Part shown: positions 16,916 through 26,068 of the stretch, piece by piece | Layout: each line of letters starts with the position of its first letter | Numbering within the stretch: position 1 is the first letter of the stretch | NCBI GenBank assembly: GCA_937892115.1 | Contig: CALAUI010000018.1 | Location: 1 to 64,000 of the forward strand | Origin: an uncultured Clostridia bacterium | GTDB taxonomy: Bacteria; Bacillota; Clostridia; Oscillospirales; Acutalibacteraceae | DNA: 64,000 nt | Direction: 5' to 3' | Translations under genes and position numbers: made by a program | The notes under the pieces: model-generated | The model's database searches: none | What the model was told of the DNA's origin: nothing | Seen by the model: the letters and a program-made list of their open reading frames with translations, nothing else

Positions 16916-18495
16916 TGGACGACAGAATTTATACTCCTGAAGAGCAAAACGAACTGAACGAGATCAATGGCAAGCTTCGTGAGCTTGTTGACGTTGACAG
17001 ACGCGTAATCTCCCGCAAAGAAACGATTTCCTATATTCTTTTCAACAGTGCAAAGGGCTTCAACATTGACGGCCATAAGGATCTGTTTACCGACTCTATC
17101 CTTCATATCGGCTTCAATTTCCAGTCAATCAACAACGCTCTCGGCAGCGTATGGGATATACTTGACGATTTCCTCGTTGCATTCGTAGTTGAAAAGACAA
17201 GAACAAGATGGGGCAAATTCGTTCCCTATATATTCCTCGGCGGTATTCCCTTTGCCCTGCTTTCCGCTCTGTGGTGGCTCATTCCCCTTTTCTTTTCCCC
17301 GGAACAGCTTGCAAATACGGAATATGTTCCCAAATTCGTACTGAGTCTTGTCATCGGTCTTATCATGGAGCTTGTAGGCAATTTCAGAGACGTTTCCATA
17401 GGCGGATTCGTTTCCACCATTACCCCCTACGCATCCGACAGACGAAGACTGCTGGCGATTTCGGACTATGTTAATATCATCGCTTCCCGTATTCCCGACC
17501 TTATTATTGAGTTTACACTCGACTTTATCAAGAACGGACTTGTCAAGGTCACAAACGGTACGGATGCAATGATAAAGAAATCACTTATGATAATGGGTCC
17601 CACCACGGCGCTTATCGGCGGCGTATTCATCGCCTGGTACTCAACCGTTGCAAAAGAAAGAGTACATCAGAAGATTGAAAAGCCCAAAATCAAAGAAAGT
17701 CTTAAAATCGTATTCTCCAACAGACCCATACTCATGTATATGCTCTCAAATGCACTCGGCTCATTCGGAACGGGTCTTTCCACCAACGACTATTACCGTC
17801 AGGTACTCAATATGACTACCTTTGAAACCATAGCGGGCATTCCCTCATTTTTCTTCCAGCCCATCGGTTTCTCACAGTACAACAAGGTTGCGGAGAAATA
17901 TTCCACAAAGAGTCTGTATATGATTTCTCAGGTATTCGCAAAGACGTTTTATATTCCTCTCTGGTTTTACGGCAGATTCATTCATTCAAAGGACGGAAAA
18001 TACTTCTTCCAGGGCAGGATTCCCATGCTTCCCGTTACGGCAATATGGGAATGCATCTATGCTACATGGTGGGGTATCAGGACGATATCCATCACGGAAA
18101 TCAGCAATGAATGCAACGACTACATCGAGTGGAAATGCGGTTACCGCAACGAAGCAACCCTTTCGGTTGCAAGCACCTTTATATGTAAGATTCCCGGCCG
18201 TATAAACGGCATCCTTCAGCCGCAGCTGAGGAAGTGGATAAATTACGACCAGACCGCCTACACCGAGGGCAGAGAACAGCCCCTGAAGGCACAGAAATGG
18301 ATATTCGCAATGGCTACGCTTATCCCCGCAATTCTCGTTCTTTCAAGTATGATTCCCATGTTCTGGTACAATATTGACAAGGACACCCGCGACAGAATGT
18401 ACCGTGAGCTTAACGAGAGAAGAACTCTCATGGCAAAGAAAATCAATATGGAAGCTGACGGCGTTTCCGAAGAAGCAGCCGTTACAGAAGCGTGA
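16915..18495 (+). CDS. GPH-family sugar:cation symporter (MFS)
   Basis: 526 residues with about twelve hydrophobic segments. GPH features include the conserved EKTRTRWGKFVPYIFLGG loop after the second helix (the RxxGKxRPyi motif of melibiose/glucuronide carriers), ITPYASDRRRLL, and a central cytoplasmic segment KERVHQKIEKPKIKESL. It imports a sugar or glycoside with a cation. A charged N-terminal extension of about 45 residues and a C-terminal helix are longer than in MelB/GusB. It is flanked by the zinc-ribbon membrane protein and a deacetylase. The substrate is probably a product of the surrounding hydrolases. Confidence 0.85.
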   Translation: MDDRIYTPEEQNELNEINGKLRELVDVDRRVISRKETISYILFNSAKGFNIDGHKDLFTDSILHIGFNFQSINNALGSVWDILDDFLVAFVVEKTRTRWGKFVPYIFLGGIPFALLSALWWLIPLFFSPEQLANTEYVPKFVLSLVIGLIMELVGNFRDVSIGGFVSTITPYASDRRRLLAISDYVNIIASRIPDLIIEFTLDFIKNGLVKVTNGTDAMIKKSLMIMGPTTALIGGVFIAWYSTVAKERVHQKIEKPKIKESLKIVFSNRPILMYMLSNALGSFGTGLSTNDYYRQVLNMTTFETIAGIPSFFFQPIGFSQYNKVAEKYSTKSLYMISQVFAKTFYIPLWFYGRFIHSKDGKYFFQGRIPMLPVTAIWECIYATWWGIRTISITEISNECNDYIEWKCGYRNEATLSVASTFICKIPGRINGILQPQLRKWINYDQTAYTEGREQPLKAQKWIFAMATLIPAILVLSSMIPMFWYNIDKDTRDRMYRELNERRTLMAKKINMEADGVSEEAAVTEA

Positions 18496-18506
18496 AGGAG
18501 AAAATT

Positions 18507-19415
18507 ATGGACAGATATCTGATTATCAACGCCGATGATTTCGGTATGTGCAGAGGGGCAAATCTCGCAGTTATGGATTTGCTCACGGACAAGGACAGCG
18601 CTCTTACGTCATCAACGGTCATGACCCCCTGCGCCTGGGCACCCGAGGCGTGTCAGTTTGCAAACAAGCATCCTGAGCTTGCCATCGGTGTACACCTGAC
18701 GTTTACAAGCGAATGGTCAAAATACAGATGGGCTCCCGTTAATACGAGCAACACCGATTCCCTGCGTGACGGCGAGGGCTTCATGTTCCATGAAAGCGAT
18801 GAATTTGAAAAGAACGCAAACGTTGAGGAAGTAATCGGTGAAATCAAGGCACAGGTTGCAAGGTGTAAAGTACTTGGCCTTGACAATCCCTCACATCTTG
18901 ACAATCACATGGGCTCGCTTTACGGCATTGAAACCGGCAGATTCGAGCTGCTTCAGGCAACCCTCGGTGTCTGCGGTGAGCTTGGTCTTCCTTTCCGTCT
19001 TCCTTCAAAAATTACAGCGGAAATGTTCTCAAATTCAATGCTTGAAATAAACATTGACGCAAACATGGTCAATGCTGCATTCGGTCAGATTACCGGCTAT
19101 GCAGACAGTCTCAGAGTAGCTCTGCCCGATTATCTCATTCCCAACGAATGGGGCGGACCGCAGGACGAAAGCTACGAAAGCTTCAGGGAATATCTGCTGA
19201 CAATGTATGCGAATATGCCCGAGGGCATCACCGAAACCTATCTTCATCCCTCACTTGAGACCGATGACCTGAAAGGTACGTCTTCGGTATGGTGGAGAAG
19301 AACGTGGGAATACAAGGTAATGAAGGACCCCGCAACAAAGCAGCATCTTGAAGCCCACAACATTCAGCTTATCAATTACCGTGACCTTGCCAAGATGAGA
19401 GGTTACGCAAAATAA
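18507..19415 (+). CDS. YdjC/ChbG-family carbohydrate deacetylase
   Basis: 302 residues of the YdjC fold, which removes acetyl groups from N-acetylated sugars (ChbG acts on diacetylchitobiose). Metal and catalytic residues are visible: NADDFGM (Asp pair), GVHLTFTSEW (His), and SHLDNHMG (two His). The start is ATG 18507, preceded by GAAGGAGA; an in-frame GTG at 18492 overlaps the transporter stop and has no ribosome site. It lies 11 bases after the GPH symporter, which suggests that the imported sugar is acetylated, for instance carries N-acetylhexosamine. Confidence 0.88.
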   Translation: MDRYLIINADDFGMCRGANLAVMDLLTDKDSALTSSTVMTPCAWAPEACQFANKHPELAIGVHLTFTSEWSKYRWAPVNTSNTDSLRDGEGFMFHESDEFEKNANVEEVIGEIKAQVARCKVLGLDNPSHLDNHMGSLYGIETGRFELLQATLGVCGELGLPFRLPSKITAEMFSNSMLEINIDANMVNAAFGQITGYADSLRVALPDYLIPNEWGGPQDESYESFREYLLTMYANMPEGITETYLHPSLETDDLKGTSSVWWRRTWEYKVMKDPATKQHLEAHNIQLINYRDLAKMRGYAK

Positions 19416-19426
19416 TAACCGATTTC

Positions 19427-19452
19427 AGCCGACAGTAATCTGCCGGCTGTTT
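19427..19452 (+). terminator. Weak hairpin inside the operon
   Basis: AGCCGACAG / CTGCCGGCT (one mismatch, TAAT loop) followed by GTTTT. It may be a weak attenuating terminator or an RNA-stability element between the deacetylase and the PI-PLC-like gene. Confidence 0.4.
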
Positions 19453-19468
19453 TGAAAGAGGAAGCACT

Positions 19469-20326
19469 ATGAAACCATGGATGAAAGATATCGGCGACAG
19501 CACGCTGATATCCGATATCAATATCCCCGGCACCCACGACTCGTGTGCAAGGCACGTGGCACTGCATCATTTGACGAAGTGCCAAAATAAATATATTTCA
19601 GAGCTTCTTGATATGGGTGTCAGATTATTTGACATACGCATACGCAAGCAAGATGATAATATTATCATTGTTCACGCGGTAATAGTATGTAAAAAATCCC
19701 CGTTCGGAAAGCCGATTCTTTTTGATGACGTACTTGATGCCTGCCGTGATTTTCTGGAGAAAAATCCCTCCGAGACCGTTATCCTCAGCATCAAGAGAGA
19801 CAGCGGCGATGACGACATAAGCACATTCAGATTCTTTTACGAAAAATTCGTCAGAGGAAATCCCATCTGGTACACCGGCGCTTCAATCCCCACTCTCGGT
19901 GAGGTGAGAGGAAAGCTTGTACTTTTCAACAGAAACCGCACGGAAAATCTTGATAAAAACGAGGCAGGACTTGACTTCGGCTCGTGGGAGGAAATGAGCA
20001 AGGAGGAAATCGGAAATCCGGTTTTCAGAAAGTTCCCTCTGACGGGAGAAGAATTCGTCATCCAGGATTTATTCAAATCCCATCCTGCCGACAAATGGAA
20101 GGCCGCTTCATCCCTGATGGATATGTTTCTTCCCGAAAAGCTGCTGGCGGTAAACTTCCTGTCCGGCAACGACACTATCCACTCTCCGCGTGTTTATTCA
20201 CGGTATATCAACCGCAAATTCATGAATTATCCCTTTACGAAGGGTAAGAAATACGGCTGGTTTTTACTTGATTTCGCAAATCCCGCGCTCGTTGAAAAAA
20301 TAACGGATTCAAATAAGAGGAAATAA
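19469..20326 (+). CDS. Phosphatidylinositol-specific phospholipase C-like protein
   Basis: 285 residues of the bacterial PI-PLC X-domain type. Such enzymes cleave phosphatidylinositol or GPI anchors to diacylglycerol and cyclic inositol phosphate. The first catalytic His is in IPGTHDS, the substrate-binding Arg in LFDIRIR, the second His in IIVHAV, and SETVILSIK and RGKLVLFNR complete the barrel. Known family members are secreted, but this one has no signal peptide. It lies 2 bases before the lipase-like gene. Without a PI-containing membrane of its own, the substrate may be exogenous. Sphingomyelinase-like or other phosphodiester substrates are possible. Confidence 0.85.
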   Translation: MKPWMKDIGDSTLISDINIPGTHDSCARHVALHHLTKCQNKYISELLDMGVRLFDIRIRKQDDNIIIVHAVIVCKKSPFGKPILFDDVLDACRDFLEKNPSETVILSIKRDSGDDDISTFRFFYEKFVRGNPIWYTGASIPTLGEVRGKLVLFNRNRTENLDKNEAGLDFGSWEEMSKEEIGNPVFRKFPLTGEEFVIQDLFKSHPADKWKAASSLMDMFLPEKLLAVNFLSGNDTIHSPRVYSRYINRKFMNYPFTKGKKYGWFLLDFANPALVEKITDSNKRK

Positions 20327-20328
20327 AA

Positions 20329-22095
20329 ATGGCAAATAAAAAGAAATGCGGCTGCGGTTACAGTCCCCTTGTAATCCTGCCGGGTATAAATCATTCCCCC
20401 ACTCATCTCTACGATGAAAACGGAAAACGCGCTCTCAACAGCAAGGGCAGGGAAATAGGGGGAACTCTGGTATTCCTGAACACCGACGAAGTAAAAAAGA
20501 TGCTCCCGCGGCTGGGTGCAGCGGCTCTGGGAACGGTTATCACACAATGTGACTGCGGCTTTAAGAAAACGGTTTACGATACCGCCTGCAAAGCGTTTTC
20601 ATATCAGAAATGCGACTGTAACGGCGATTTCATCAACAATCTCAAAACCGAAAGATGGTACTATCCCATAAAAGAAATGGATGCGGACAGAATCGCGTGG
20701 GCATACCGGATGGTACCTATGAAGGCCCTCACGAACGTTATCGGTGAAGACCACGCTTACTTTTTCACCTTCAATCTCGTAGGCGATCCGATGGATTCCG
20801 CAAGAGAACTGAATGATTTTATTCAGATGGTAAAGGAACAGACGGGACACGATAAGGTCAATCTCCTGCCCGTAAGTCTGGGCGGCACCATTCTCACCGC
20901 ATATATGGATTCCTACGGCAAAGCAAACAACTACGCCGATATCGATATGATAGTCAACACGGTTGCCTGCCTTGACGGTACGGAAATCGTGGGAGATATG
21001 TTTGAAAGACGGTTCAATACAAGCGACAGATATCTTCATCACGAGTTTATTCCCGCCATATTAAAAGAGGAAACGGGAAACGCAACTGAAGGATACATAG
21101 CAAACTGTCTGCTCCACCTTTTCCCGCAGAAAAGCTTCAATGCCGTATTTTCGGAATTTATCAGCGGAATGCTTGATACAATAATGATAAACTGCCCTCA
21201 GATATGGGCTATGCTTCCCTCATACAGATACGATGCCATTGCGCAGAGATATCTCGCGGATTCTTCAAAAGCAAAATTGAAGGAGAGAACGGACCGTTTC
21301 CAGCAGGCACGTCTTAATCTGAAGCAGAATCTTCTTGACGCGGCGGATGCGGGAGTAAAAATAAACAGTATCGCCGGCTCAAATATCAATTTCGGCGATA
21401 TTCAGTATTCCATGTTCGGAGCAATCAAATCGTTTGATAGATTCAATTCCGATGGCATTATCAATCTCAGCTCCACTACTCTCGGCGCAACGGGTGCCCC
21501 GAATTATCAGACGCTTCCCGAAGGATACGAACAGCAGAATCATAAAGAAATCAACTATATTTCACCCGACGGCAGAATAGATGCCTCAACCGCACTTTTA
21601 CCCGAGCATACGTGGATCTTCCTCAATCAGCATCACGAGGTGGGCAACAACGACGTCGTACTGAATCTTGCAAAGGCAATACTTACGGGGGAAGTGAATT
21701 CCGTTCACGACGACCCCGAAAAATATCCGCAGTTCAACGGCACCTGCAACACAAGACATCTCAGAAGATGGCGCCTTCCCGACGGTGAGAAAGCACTTAC
21801 CGATATTAAATCGGGAGTCCTTGCCTGCTCTGAATTTGTCCTCACGGAGCTTGAATCGGCAGTTGAAGCAGGCAAAGCCGTCCTCGCCTCCACCGTTGCG
21901 GACAGCAAAAAAGCACAGAAGGCAAAAGCCGATCTTGAAGCCGTACTTCAGAAGCTGGGCAGATTTACTCCCGACAGAGAGATGACGGAAAAAGAAAAGG
22001 CAAAGGAAAAGAAAGCCGAAAAGGCAAGTGAATTTCTCCTTAAAGCTCTCGGCGGCGGCAGTGTGACAGACAGATTATTAAGAAGAACAAAGTAA
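20329..22095 (+). CDS. Lipase-like alpha/beta hydrolase (cytosolic, LCAT/PGAP1-like)
   Basis: 588 residues. The early VILPGINHSPTHLYDENG resembles the oxyanion region of lipases, the nucleophile elbow is LLPVSLGGTILT, and a late segment NYISPDGRIDASTALLPEHTW...HHEVGN should supply the catalytic Asp and His. The C-terminal about 90 residues form a charged coiled coil (EKEKAKEKKAEKASE). The same ISPDG.IDAST block occurs in the secreted paralogue at 43372-44925, so these are two members of one family; only the other has a signal peptide. It is the last gene of the five-gene operon. Confidence 0.78.
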   Translation: MANKKKCGCGYSPLVILPGINHSPTHLYDENGKRALNSKGREIGGTLVFLNTDEVKKMLPRLGAAALGTVITQCDCGFKKTVYDTACKAFSYQKCDCNGDFINNLKTERWYYPIKEMDADRIAWAYRMVPMKALTNVIGEDHAYFFTFNLVGDPMDSARELNDFIQMVKEQTGHDKVNLLPVSLGGTILTAYMDSYGKANNYADIDMIVNTVACLDGTEIVGDMFERRFNTSDRYLHHEFIPAILKEETGNATEGYIANCLLHLFPQKSFNAVFSEFISGMLDTIMINCPQIWAMLPSYRYDAIAQRYLADSSKAKLKERTDRFQQARLNLKQNLLDAADAGVKINSIAGSNINFGDIQYSMFGAIKSFDRFNSDGIINLSSTTLGATGAPNYQTLPEGYEQQNHKEINYISPDGRIDASTALLPEHTWIFLNQHHEVGNNDVVLNLAKAILTGEVNSVHDDPEKYPQFNGTCNTRHLRRWRLPDGEKALTDIKSGVLACSEFVLTELESAVEAGKAVLASTVADSKKAQKAKADLEAVLQKLGRFTPDREMTEKEKAKEKKAEKASEFLLKALGGGSVTDRLLRRTK

Positions 22096-22099
22096 AAAA

Positions 22100-22127
22100 A
22101 CAGCTTCGGGCTCTTGCTCGAAGCTGT
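22100..22127. terminator. Bidirectional intrinsic terminator
   Basis: Stem ACAGCTTCG / CGAAGCTGT (22100-22108 with 22119-22127). A TGTTTTA tract on + and TTTTTT on - serve the two convergent operons. Confidence 0.82.
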
Positions 22128-22136
22128 TGTGTTTTA

Positions 22137-23054
22137 TTATTCAAAGAGAGGGTTTTCAGGTGAATAAATCCTGATTGCCTTTTTCTTAACGGAAAATTCG
22201 ATTTCCTTGGGATTTCCGCCGTATTCACCGTCAAGAGTCCATTCCTCGGGTTTCTCAAGGAAAGTGATTTTGATGTTATCTGCCTTTACGAAGATAAGAT
22301 TTTCATCCTCGTAATTACCTTTAAGAACGTTTATAAGCAGGGGAATTGCCTGAAGTGCCTTGAAATTCTTGACTATAAGCAGCTCAAATTTGCCGTCGTT
22401 AAGTACAATTTTCTGTCCTTCAAACTTGAAAAGACCTGCGACCGACGTTGAGTTTGAAATGGCACCGTAGTGAGCGCCGCCCTCGAATACCTTGCCGTCA
22501 TATTCGATTCTTACCTTCTTGGGTCTTAACTGCATAAGAAGGGGGATTGACTGACAGACGAATCCGTTGATCATATATGCGGAATATCCGAGTTTGTTCT
22601 TCCACTTCTGATTTGTTGCATATGCAATTGACGAGCCGGGGCCGAAGCAGGCAACATAGTTGAAATATCTGTCGTTGAACTGACCGATATCGTATTCGTT
22701 GGTGTGGCCTTCCATAATGGTTTTGACTGCGTCATAATAATGGGGAGGAATACCCAGAGTATTGGCAAAATCATTGGTTGAGCCCATCGGAATATATCCT
22801 ACGGGGATATCAAGACCTGCCTTGCTGATACCGTTTACCACCTCGTTGAGTGTTCCGTCACCACCGCATGCAACGATAAAATCATAGCCGGCGGCTTTGT
22901 CCTTTGCCGCGTTAACGGCATCACCTGTTCCCGTAGTCTGATACAAAGTTACCTCGTATTCCTTAGGAGGAAAACTTCTCTCGATTGCCAAAGGCGAGGG
23001 TCTTGTTGAATCCTTGCCTGCAACGGGATTGTAGATGATCAAAACTTTCTTCAT
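22137..23054 (-). CDS. Diacylglycerol kinase-family lipid kinase (DagK/YegS type)
   Basis: 305 residues. Phosphorylates diacylglycerol or a related lipid with ATP at the membrane. Family motifs: IIYNPVAGKD at the start, the nucleotide loop ACGGDGTLNEVVNG, and PMGSTNDFANTL. The C-terminal beta domain includes VACFGPGSS and the usual WTLDGEY. Last of three - strand genes, with a 26-base gap after the mutarotase gene. In a Gram-positive it would return the diacylglycerol released by lipoteichoic acid synthesis to phosphatidic acid. Confidence 0.92.
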   Translation of the reverse strand: MKKVLIIYNPVAGKDSTRPSPLAIERSFPPKEYEVTLYQTTGTGDAVNAAKDKAAGYDFIVACGGDGTLNEVVNGISKAGLDIPVGYIPMGSTNDFANTLGIPPHYYDAVKTIMEGHTNEYDIGQFNDRYFNYVACFGPGSSIAYATNQKWKNKLGYSAYMINGFVCQSIPLLMQLRPKKVRIEYDGKVFEGGAHYGAISNSTSVAGLFKFEGQKIVLNDGKFELLIVKNFKALQAIPLLINVLKGNYEDENLIFVKADNIKITFLEKPEEWTLDGEYGGNPKEIEFSVKKKAIRIYSPENPLFE

Positions 23055-23080
23055 TTGTGCTGACTCCTCTGAAACTGTGT

Positions 23081-23926
23081 TTATTTTATGATCTCCGCCG
23101 ACCAGGGGAAATCAAATTTTTCTCCCGGCTCAAGCGAGCGGATTTCTCTCTTCTTTGAGATATCGTCAACCACGTCGTGACAGTCGTTGATGCCGTGCCA
23201 GGGCTCAATGCAGACGTAAGGAGCACCGGGCTTTGCCCAGATACCCAGAACGGGAACGTCACCGAAGGTAAACTTTATCTCATTCTCACCCTTGAGGGTA
23301 AGTGTCTTTGACTTAAGTCCCGAAATAATGAGAGCATCGGGCTCAAAGATTTCTTTTGTAACGGTAATCTGCTTTTCGTTGTTGAGAAGCGGGAACTTCT
23401 CGGGCATGAGCAGATTGGTGTTATCTATTCTCTCGGTGCAGACGGTCTCGGGCTGTTCAAATTCAATCACATCGCCCACCTTGCAGTTGAAGCCGGGATG
23501 AGCACCGATGGAGAAATACATCTTTTTGCTGTCTTTATTGATGACTGTAAGAGTGTTTTTCAGGGTTTTGCCCTCAAGAACGAAGGTAGCAAGCAATTCA
23601 AACTCAAAGGGATATTTTTCAAGGGTTTCTGCCGTGCTTTTTCTTGAAAATACGGCTTTGTTGCCTTCACATTCAACAAGGTCAAAATTCATCTTTCTTA
23701 CAAGTCCGTGCTTGGGCATTGAATATTCCTTACCGTTGTAAAAATATCTGTCACCGTTGAGCTGACCGATAACGGGGAAAAGGATGGGTGCCTGACCGTA
23801 CCAGATTTCGGTCTTGCCGTACCATACGTATTCCTTGCCGTTTTCCTTGGATTTGAGTGAATGAAGCTCTGCACCGAAATCATTGATTTCGCATGTAAGA
23901 AATTCGTTTTCTATTTTGTAAAACAT
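23081..23926 (-). CDS. Aldose 1-epimerase-family protein (LacX-like)
   Basis: 281 residues with the galactose mutarotase-like beta-sandwich fold. Relevant residues are HGLVRKM, the catalytic-type His in SIGAHPGFN, and a Glu/His in CIEPWHGIND. It interconverts anomers of hexoses or hexose phosphates. It most resembles the LacX/YeaD-like branch, whose sugar is not well defined. It lies 12 bases after the phosphoesterase gene in the same operon, with GGAGAAAC ahead of ATG. Confidence 0.88.
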   Translation of the reverse strand: MFYKIENEFLTCEINDFGAELHSLKSKENGKEYVWYGKTEIWYGQAPILFPVIGQLNGDRYFYNGKEYSMPKHGLVRKMNFDLVECEGNKAVFSRKSTAETLEKYPFEFELLATFVLEGKTLKNTLTVINKDSKKMYFSIGAHPGFNCKVGDVIEFEQPETVCTERIDNTNLLMPEKFPLLNNEKQITVTKEIFEPDALIISGLKSKTLTLKGENEIKFTFGDVPVLGIWAKPGAPYVCIEPWHGINDCHDVVDDISKKREIRSLEPGEKFDFPWSAEIIK

Positions 23927-23938
23927 AATTGTTTCTCC

Positions 23939-24976
23939 TTATGCGGCTATATTTTCCACTACGGAAGCGACGCTTTCAAGCAATCCTCCGGGCTGCACCC
24001 CGTTTTCAACGAGTGTGGAGCAGTCAAAATCATTTAAGGCAATTTCAAAAACGTAATCCGTCAGGTAATTACCGGTAAAGTAATCTCTGCCTCTGATAAC
24101 GATTTTATCGCTGTAGATATTGAATTCCATGCCCTGTCCCTGTGCCTTATATCCGGCACGGTTGTTTTCGCCGAGGGAAGGAACATTGATACACTTGACA
24201 CCCGACTGGGTAACTACACTGCCGAAGTCAATAAAGGGATTGTTGCCTTTAAGTCCTTTATGCAGGTGACCGCTGACGTAATATGTATTCTTGTACTGTC
24301 TCATAAGCTTTTCAATTTTAGTTGAAGTGGAAATACCGAGACATCCGCCGGGGGCAACGATGGGCCAGAGAATGGCATTGCCGTGAGCCCACATAAGAGG
24401 CCAGTGACAGATTACGAAGCAGGGTCTGCCGTCGGCTGCACCCGAGGCAAGCTCCTCGTCAAGGAAATCAATCTGTTCATTTGTGATTTTACAGATGTTT
24501 GAGCCGTTGCCTTCATCACCGAGAACAATTACTTTAATCCCGCCCATATCAACGGAATAGTAAATCTTATCGCTTTCGATTCCGAGAGAAGCGTTTCTGC
24601 CGGCAATCTGATTTGCTCTGCAGGGACCGCTGGGATCAAGCTGACCCATATCGTGGTTGCCGGTTGCGATTGCAAGGTTTTCAATAGTGCAATATTCGTC
24701 AAGTATACGATAAAAATCCTCAATCTGCTGAGGCTCGCCGTGATTGGTAATATCGCCTGCAATAATGAGCCCGTCCGTTGTATCCTTTTCGGAGGAAATA
24801 AGCTCAAGTGCCTTTATGAGATTATCATCGTTGTCGCCTTTTGAAATATGCGTATCGGAAAGGACCGCAAATCTGTAAACGGGTCCGTCCTCAAATGCGT
24901 AAACCGCCGGAGAGCAGACGGAGAAAATAATAACCGCCGAAATCAGAATGCATAATGTCTGTTTAATCTTTTTCAT
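23939..24976 (-). CDS. Secreted calcineurin-like metallophosphoesterase
   Basis: 345 residues with an N-terminal signal peptide (MKKIKQ, hydrophobic core, cleavage near AVYA-FE). All five metal motifs are visible: LSDTH, AGDITNHG, TGNHD, CHWPL and GHLH. It therefore acts outside the membrane on a phosphomono- or diester, for example a nucleotide or glycerophosphoryl compound. It starts the - strand operon; AGGAGGAAG precedes the ATG, and a promoter lies at 25007-25035. Confidence 0.9.
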   Translation of the reverse strand: MKKIKQTLCILISAVIIFSVCSPAVYAFEDGPVYRFAVLSDTHISKGDNDDNLIKALELISSEKDTTDGLIIAGDITNHGEPQQIEDFYRILDEYCTIENLAIATGNHDMGQLDPSGPCRANQIAGRNASLGIESDKIYYSVDMGGIKVIVLGDEGNGSNICKITNEQIDFLDEELASGAADGRPCFVICHWPLMWAHGNAILWPIVAPGGCLGISTSTKIEKLMRQYKNTYYVSGHLHKGLKGNNPFIDFGSVVTQSGVKCINVPSLGENNRAGYKAQGQGMEFNIYSDKIVIRGRDYFTGNYLTDYVFEIALNDFDCSTLVENGVQPGGLLESVASVVENIAA

Positions 24977-25006
24977 TTTTCTTCCTCCTGAAACATAGTG
25001 ATTGAT

Positions 25007-25035
25007 ATTTTAACACATTTTGCCCCGAATGTCTA
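25007..25035 (-). promoter_or_regulatory. Promoter of the phosphoesterase operon
   Basis: Minus strand TAGACA (25030-25035), 17-base spacer, TAAAAT (25007-25012). Confidence 0.6.
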
Positions 25036-25081
25036 TATACAAAATTCTTTTTTGATAATAATTATTATTTTTTGATAAATA

Positions 25082-25110
25082 TTGATTTTTTATATAAATA
25101 GTAGTATAAT
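25082..25110 (+). promoter_or_regulatory. Promoter of the DapA/NanA-family gene
   Basis: TTGATT (25082-25087), 17-base spacer, TATAAT (25105-25110), in a very AT-rich stretch that acts as an UP-like region. Confidence 0.75.
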
Positions 25111-25154
25111 CGCACTGATAATGGCGAAATATCGCAGATAGAAGGTTAATATCT

Positions 25155-26045
25155 ATGTCCTATAATGAATTTGCCGGTGTTTATTCTCTTATTCTCACCA
25201 CCTTCAACGAGGATTTATCCGTTGATTACAGGGCTTATGAGGAGTATGTAAACTGGCAGGCATCTTTCAAGCCACAGCATCTTTTCGCAAACTGCGGCTC
25301 ATCCGAAATGACCGCACTTACCGCAGAAGAAAGAATCAAGTTGGCAGGTCTTGCAGTTAAAAATTCTCTCGGCGTACCCGTTTATGCAACGGCAAACCTT
25401 GCTTATGACAGAGAAAAAGAGCTTGAAGAAATGAAAGCTCTCGAGCAGCAGGGCGTTACGGGCCTTGTATTCGTCTCCAAGGGTATGGGAAACAAACCCG
25501 AAGAGCAGTATGAATATCTTGCTGAGCTCTCAACTCACACAAAGCTTCCCATCGTTCTCTATGAATTCCCCGGTATGAGTCCTCATCTTATGGATGCATC
25601 CGTTTACGGTAAGCTTGTTGAAACGGGCAGATTCATGGGTATCAAAGACACCACCTGCCGTCTTGAAACGATCAAGGAAAAAATCGCCGTTCAGGGTGAT
25701 TCCAACGTACTTCAGGCAAATATTCCCTTCCTTTACGATTCATACGAAGCAGGTGCAAGGGGCGTTGTAGCCACTCCCACCACCTGCGGCGCAGACCTTT
25801 TCGTAAAGATGTGGGATGAATGGGTAAAGGGTGACAAGAAAGCGGCAAGAGAAACCTATAACCAGATTATTCTCCTTGACAACGCCATTGACAGCGGCTT
25901 CAACGCAAGTGCAAAATATCTCTGTATCTGCAGAGGTGTCAATATGAAATGCATCACCAGAAGCAGACAGCAGCTTTCACCCGCAAGAAAGAGATCCATC
26001 GAGGCATACGTTGAATGGGCGACCTCATCGGGTATCCTTAAATAA
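25155..26045 (+). CDS. Dihydrodipicolinate synthase / N-acetylneuraminate lyase family protein
   Basis: 296-residue class I aldolase barrel. The Schiff-base lysine is in FMGIKDTTCR, the catalytic tyrosine in IVLYEFPG, and the family GSS motif in FANCGSSEMTALT (family consensus GTTGE, so the loop is altered). The changed GTTGE loop suggests it is not the housekeeping DapA but a 2-keto-acid aldolase of the wider family. It has its own promoter. The PP2C gene follows 23 bases later and may be co-transcribed. Confidence 0.82.
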   Translation: MSYNEFAGVYSLILTTFNEDLSVDYRAYEEYVNWQASFKPQHLFANCGSSEMTALTAEERIKLAGLAVKNSLGVPVYATANLAYDREKELEEMKALEQQGVTGLVFVSKGMGNKPEEQYEYLAELSTHTKLPIVLYEFPGMSPHLMDASVYGKLVETGRFMGIKDTTCRLETIKEKIAVQGDSNVLQANIPFLYDSYEAGARGVVATPTTCGADLFVKMWDEWVKGDKKAARETYNQIILLDNAIDSGFNASAKYLCICRGVNMKCITRSRQQLSPARKRSIEAYVEWATSSGILK

Positions 26046-26068
26046 TTCTCCACAAAGGAGCAGAATAT

